Source of the DNA: Cantharellus purpuraceus
Taxonomy: Eukaryota > Basidiomycota > Agaricomycetes > Cantharellales > Hydnaceae
NCBI GenBank assembly: GCA_025174535.1
Contig: JALBUN010000015.1
Span: 680,501-744,500 of the forward strand
Direction: 5' to 3'
Length of the DNA: 64,000 nt
In this document: piece by piece, positions 59,704 through 64,000 of the stretch
How the letters are laid out: each line of letters opens with the position of its first letter
Position numbering within the stretch: position 1 is the stretch's first letter
Made by a program: the position numbers and the translations under genes
The notes under the pieces: model-generated
What the model saw: the letters and a program-made list of their open reading frames with translations, nothing else
Told to the model about the DNA's origin: nothing
Databases searched by the model: none

Positions 59704-61667
59704 TGTTATGACTATATTCATTAATGCCCAGATCCCCGTCCGATCCACTCAGATCCCCATGCACATGAAATCTATACTCCATTTGGAAACTGCCATGTCT
59801 CCATCTACCTGTCTGTATGGGAATCACCTTTTCCCTATCAAATTCCATTTATGCAGCACCAATGTGCTATTCTTTGCTTTTCCATTCCTAAATATCAGCA
59901 TATATTTGATGCTTGTACCTGGAATGGACTTATTCAAATATTCTCTATTTTTCCATATTTTTCTGGGAATATTCCATGCAGAACTCGGCCCAGAATCATT
60001 TATTTCTGCTGTGCTACAGTTGTGGACCCATAGGCGCCCACAAACCTTCGCGCAGCCGCCTCTCCCCTTTTGGACCAGGCATTTGGCCTCAATTCAAGCT
60101 CAGATGTCTCTCATCAATAAATATTCTGTAACTTAACAACCACAGCCTCTCAGGGCACTATTTTCCATGGAGATCATCACATGACATGTGGCTATCCATG
60201 GCTGTCCAGACCAGTGCAGAAAACAGGGTGGACACCCTTCTTTTTGCCTGATCAGTGCCTAGCTCAGGGATCAGATCAGCTGATGGGTGATCAAATCAGG
60301 TGATTGCCTTGGAATATTCTACCCCTTTCCATAACATTCTAGCTGTTTCCTTCTATTATTAGATAGAACTTTCCAGAACCATTATTCAGCTCCTGATCAG
60401 TGTTAGTGCTGTGATCAGATCCTGTGATTGGCTTGGAATATTCTACCCCTTTCTTCCACCTTCCACAACCTTCCAGTAGTTTCCATCTATTAATAGGTAG
60501 AATATTCCAGAAGCATTAGTCAGCCCCTGTAAATACAATATATAAGGAGGCCATTCTGCCTCTGAAAGAATAACATATCATCATATTCTACCCATCTTCT
60601 GCACACCAGTGTGACTAGAGTGACATACAGTGTCATCCTCTATCTCAGTAACTGTTGATTACCAGTTCAAGGATCTTTTACAGTTGTGTAACTGTACTTG
60701 ATTGCACTTCAAGTAGTGATATTCCTGCTTTGGGCGTGAGTGTAGTATCTGCCTCACGTGACTACGAATCTACAGGGTGAGATTGTCTGTCGATAGTCCT
60801 GCCATTAGTGCTCTTGTTTAAGTAACTAGTGTGTACTGCCTTTGCAGAGCATTAGAAGCTTGAACTTGTGTGAAGCAGTTGCTAGACTACTTCACACATC
60901 GCTGTTACCCGCTTCTGAGTGCCACTGGTTGGACGGTTGGATTCATCCACCTACTTCCTTTAGCCTCTAAGTGCATTCCCCTCTTTTTGGAATATCTGGA
61001 CCCCTAAGCGTCCGTGAACTCTAGACTCTGGAAGTCTTATTCATTTCTTGCTGCTAAGAAACGTATTACCTTTCTGCGTATAGTCTGCATTGACCAATAC
61101 AAAGGATTGTAACCAAAGTACAAATGTTAAATCGTTTCTGGAGTTGTGCTGCAGCAGGGTTTGATATTCTTCTCAGCTGTTCATTCACGGAATTGTGGTG
61201 ATTTAGAGTTTGCCCTAACACCATAATTTTGCGGGTTCCAAAACACTGTCTGATTGTCACCGCCGATTCCGCCCATCCATCTGCGGGTCCAATTGATGCA
61301 TCAGCATCACCATAGGAACCCAGACATCTGTCCCCATCAAACTCGGACATACTCATGTAAGGCTGCCAGCCTTGGAGACCCATCACTGGAGTAATTATTA
61401 TTAGATTTCAAATATGTATTTAAGTTGCCTGACTGAGGACTTCATTCCCCAGTTCGAATATCGAATCACGCCTAGTTCCTAAGTCCGATCCTAACTCTCA
61501 AAGTCATACTCCATCTCCGAAATCTCAGACACCGGTATTAGTGAGGGTGCAGCACATAAGCTGAAGCCAAGTCTGTTCTGACCCCCATGATGTAACCGAC
61601 TCCTTCTCCTTCTCTGACCAAACCTCCGACCAAACCTCTGACCCCCAATCAGACCTAGTGCGTAACA
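59704..61667 (+). mobile_element. solo LTR of family C, interrupted by LTR A
   Basis: Begins TGTTATGACTATATTC and ends GTGCGTAACA, with a perfect 5-bp target duplication TAAGT (59699-59703 and 61668-61672). Without the inserted A LTR and its duplication the length is 527 bp, against 530 bp for the LTR at 63072-63601. Confidence 0.93.
59814..61245 (+). mobile_element. solo LTR of family A nested in LTR C
   Basis: 1432 bp from TGTATGGGAATC to GGTTCCAAAACA, flanked by a perfect 5-bp duplication CTGTC (59809-59813, 61246-61250). The empty site is visible in the LTR at 63172-63190. A TATATAAGG box lies at about 60539-60547. Confidence 0.95.
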
Positions 61668-61679
61668 TAAGTGCTGAAA

Positions 61680-62184
61680 TGTTATGCACTAGGTCCGGTT
61701 GGGGGTTGGAGCTTGGATCAGAGTCAATGGTCGGAGTTGGAGTGGGGATTGGAACGGACTTGGCTTCAGCTTATGTGCTGCACCCTCACTAATACTGGTG
61801 TCTGAGATTTCAGAGATGGAGTACAACTTAGATAGTTCAGATTGGACTTAGGCATGATTCAATATTCAAACTGGGGAATGAAGTCCCCAGTTGCACAACT
61901 TAAATACATATTTGAAATCTAATAATAGTTACTCCAGTGATGGGTCTCTGAGGCTGGTGGACTTACGTGAATATGTCTAAGTCCAATGGGGATGGATGTC
62001 CAGGTTCCTATGGTGATGCTGATGCATCAATTGGAACCAGAGGTGGATGAGCAAGGTCAATGGTGGATGATCAGACAGATTAAATGGAGATGTGATGGTT
62101 TCCAAATGGAGTATAGATTTCATGTGCACAGGGATCTGAGTGGATCGGGCAGGGATCTGGGTGTTAATGAATATAGTCATAACA
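61680..62184 (-). mobile_element. solo LTR of family C, inverted
   Basis: 505 bp from TGTTATGCACTAGG to ATATAGTCATAACA, complement of the family C LTR, with a perfect 5-bp duplication TGAAA (61675-61679 and 62185-62189). It starts only 7 bp after the target duplication of the preceding solo LTR. Confidence 0.92.
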
Positions 62185-63071
62185 TGAAAATGCTGGGGTT
62201 CAAAGACATAACCAGAGTTGGTGCTAGAGGGATGAAGAAAGACTTTACTGTTCCAGTTCAACTGGAGACAGGGTAGTGCAATAACTATTGAGTTGGATTG
62301 AGTGGACTTGGTGTGTGCTGTTACATGGGGTTCAATGGAGTAACCAGAGTTCAGATGCTAGTGATGAAAAGAGAGAGGACTTTACTGTTCCAGTTCAACT
62401 GGAGACAGAACAGAGCAATAACTATTGAGTCAGATCAAGTGGACTTGTGTTGTGCCCCCTTGGATCATCAGTCCAATATTTTGGAATTTGCAGTACAGAG
62501 TTGGATCAAGGATCTGGAGTTTGACTTGTCAAGGAAACACTTGTCAAGAAGCTAGCAACCAAGAAGATAGAGAGGTTAAACTTAGTTGATATACAAACTG
62601 CTGTAACATACAGAGAATAGCCCATATAAGTATGTGAAGAATTAAATGGAAAAACTAAAGTGAGAGAACAATAAGATGGATATGGAGTACAACATGGAAA
62701 GGAGTTCAGAGTTTGGACCAAAGTTGGGCCTAATACTAAGCAATATAAAAGATAATGGTTTGTTGTAACCCATGATAAGAAACTACTTATAGAGAGAACA
62801 ATAGTGGAGTTTGGGGTTGACAGAGATGGAGTTGTGTAAGTACCCAAGGTACTTACTTACTATAGTATATAATTATAATTAATGTATGCAGCATTCCATT
62901 AAGAAATGCTGTCTTCTTGGTAGATATATGCACCCATAGGGTACATATGTATAGTTATTATGTAAGCCAGTGGACCCAAGTACACATGTGGGTCCACATA
63001 TAGTAGACAGACCTTAGTAAACAACCAGCACATCACACAACCAATATACTTGGTTGAGTTCTGTGTAACAG
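62185..63071. other. AT-rich debris with a 140-bp direct repeat
   Basis: The phrase ACTTTACTGTTCCAGTTCAA recurs at about 62241 and 62381 with similar flanks. Later parts hold short palindromes (GTACCCAAGGTAC near 62840). No gene seen. Confidence 0.55.
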
Positions 63072-63601
63072 TGTTATGACTATATTCATTAATGACCAGA
63101 TCCCCATCCGATCCACTCAGATCCCCGTGCATATGAAATCTATACTCCATTTGGAAACTGCTACATCTCCATTTACCTACCCGATTGTCACCACTGATTC
63201 CGCCCATCCATCTCCGGTTCCGATTGATGCATCAGCATCACCATAGGAACCCAGACATCCGTCCCCGTCGGACCTCGGACATACTCATGTAAGGCTGTTG
63301 GCCTCGGAGACCCATCACCGGAGTAATTATTATTAGATTTCAAAATATGTATTTAAGTTGCCTGACTGGGGACTTCATTCCCCAGTTCAAATATTGAATC
63401 ATGCCTAGTTCCTAAGTCCGATCCTAACTATCTAAGTTGTACTCTGTCTCTGAAATCTTGGACACCGGTATTAGTGAGGGTGCAGCACATAAGCTGAAGC
63501 CAAGTCCGTTCCGACCCCCATGACATACTCTGACCCCAACCCAACCTCCAACCCGACCTCTGATCCAATCTCCGACCCCCAATCGGACCTAGTGTGTAAC
63601 A
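63072..63601 (+). mobile_element. 5' LTR of a family C Ty3-type element
   Basis: 530 bp, TGTTATGACT...GTGTGTAACA, with 5-bp terminal inverted TGTTA/TAACA. It lies 32 bp before a gag start codon in the same orientation, so it is the 5' LTR of an element running off the window. No standard TGG-type primer site is obvious directly after it. Confidence 0.85.
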
Positions 63602-63633
63602 GTATATTTGAACTGCCACACTCACTCCTACCA

Positions 63634-64000
63634 ATGCCACGATCCACTGCCAATTCCGAACGTGCACGAACCGTCGAGGTGCCTGCCCCCAGCATCGACA
63701 CCATTCCCGAGGTCATCGAAGAACCGACAGACCACATAGAGGCCATCAATGAAGAAGACGACACCCCACCCTCTCCAAATCTGGTGCAAGCCATCTCCCT
63801 GCTCGCTAGCAGCATCTGTAACCCACAAGCCCCTAAGTCCCGGACCAAGGTCCGAGAACCCGACCCATTCGATGGCTCCGATCCACAAAAGCTCCAGCCA
63901 TTCTTGGTGCAATGCCGGTTGAATTTCCACGACCGCCCCGATGCATTCACATCCGATCAGGCGAAGGTCACCTTCACCATGTCCTATCTCAAGGGCACCG
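63634..64000 (+). CDS. Ty3-type retrotransposon Gag, N-terminal part (3' end outside window)
   Basis: Structural protein of the virus-like particle of an LTR retrotransposon. ATG at 63634-63636, then 122 codons open to the edge. The first ~70 residues are acidic and proline-rich (TIPEVIEEPTDHIEAINEED). The capsid entry follows: KVREPDPFDGSDPQKLQPFL VQCRLNFHDRPDAF, then QAKVTFTMSYLKGT, the standard start of the fungal Retrotrans_gag domain. There are no stops or frameshifts in the visible part, so the element may be fairly young. Confidence 0.85.
   Translation, partial: MPRSTANSERARTVEVPAPSIDTIPEVIEEPTDHIEAINEEDDTPPSPNLVQAISLLASSICNPQAPKSRTKVREPDPFDGSDPQKLQPFLVQCRLNFHDRPDAFTSDQAKVTFTMSYLKGT

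Noticed and set aside
59842..60136. Plus-strand frames in the LTR (also at 34509-34854)
   Set aside because: They recur only because the LTR A sequence recurs, show phenylalanine/tyrosine-rich chance translation and have no coding features.
1..64000. CRISPR array or bacterial operon structure
   Set aside because: Repeats found are LTRs and tandem units without spacer regularity, and the genes are eukaryotic and intron-rich.

Overview
The window is nuclear DNA of a filamentous basidiomycete, most likely an agaricomycete. The genes are split by many introns of about 50-60 nt with GT...CTRAY...AG signals. Neighbouring genes often share very short divergent promoters (78, 150 and 106 bp). A DUF6593-type gene, a Mid1 homologue and Ty3-type LTR debris fit the same assignment. 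No tRNA, rRNA or CRISPR was seen. All functions are read from motifs by eye; no search was run.

Layout. 1-494: 3' end of a catalase. 2.6-3.5 kb: an AHP1/PRX5-type peroxiredoxin. 3.6-8.0 kb: MAK21/NOC1 (ribosome export) diverging from mago nashi, which carries a 6-nt microexon. 8.4-8.9 kb: a candidate small secreted protein. 9.2-14.8 kb: a fused lysine-ketoglutarate reductase/saccharopine dehydrogenase diverging from a gene with a RAMA-like domain. 14.9-21.4 kb: three copies of a ~106-aa protein gene, two of them on the arms of a 1.2-kb inverted repeat and the third in a direct duplication, with an unrelated membrane-protein gene and a ~180-bp tandem repeat between. 21.6-22.4 kb: DUF6593-like gene. 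22.4-25.7 kb: no convincing gene. 25.7-28.8 kb: Mam3/CNNM transporter-like protein. 29.0-33.3 kb: valyl-tRNA synthetase with an apparent alternative mitochondrial start.

34.3-41.0 kb is a retrotransposon graveyard: LTR family A (about 1.43 kb) occurs in both orientations, one copy split by a 2.76-kb LTR-like element B that made a perfect 5-bp target duplication. 41.7-47.2 kb returns to genes: a PTC7-like phosphatase, a mannose-1-phosphate guanylyltransferase of actinobacterial type with three spliceosomal introns and a fungal N-terminal extension, and Mid1. 47.8-58.3 kb holds two tandem acyl-CoA synthetase genes with peroxisomal C-termini flanking an aldehyde dehydrogenase; their 5' ~0.9 kb is identical, introns included, while the rest has diverged. 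59.7-64 kb is nested LTR debris (families A and C, three perfect target duplications) running into the gag gene of a family C element at the right edge.

The most noteworthy items are the probable bacterial guanylyltransferase, the mago microexon, the nested LTRs dated by their target duplications, the sharp conversion tract between the synthetase copies, and the RAMA-like gene. I found no coherent multi-gene system that I could call undescribed.
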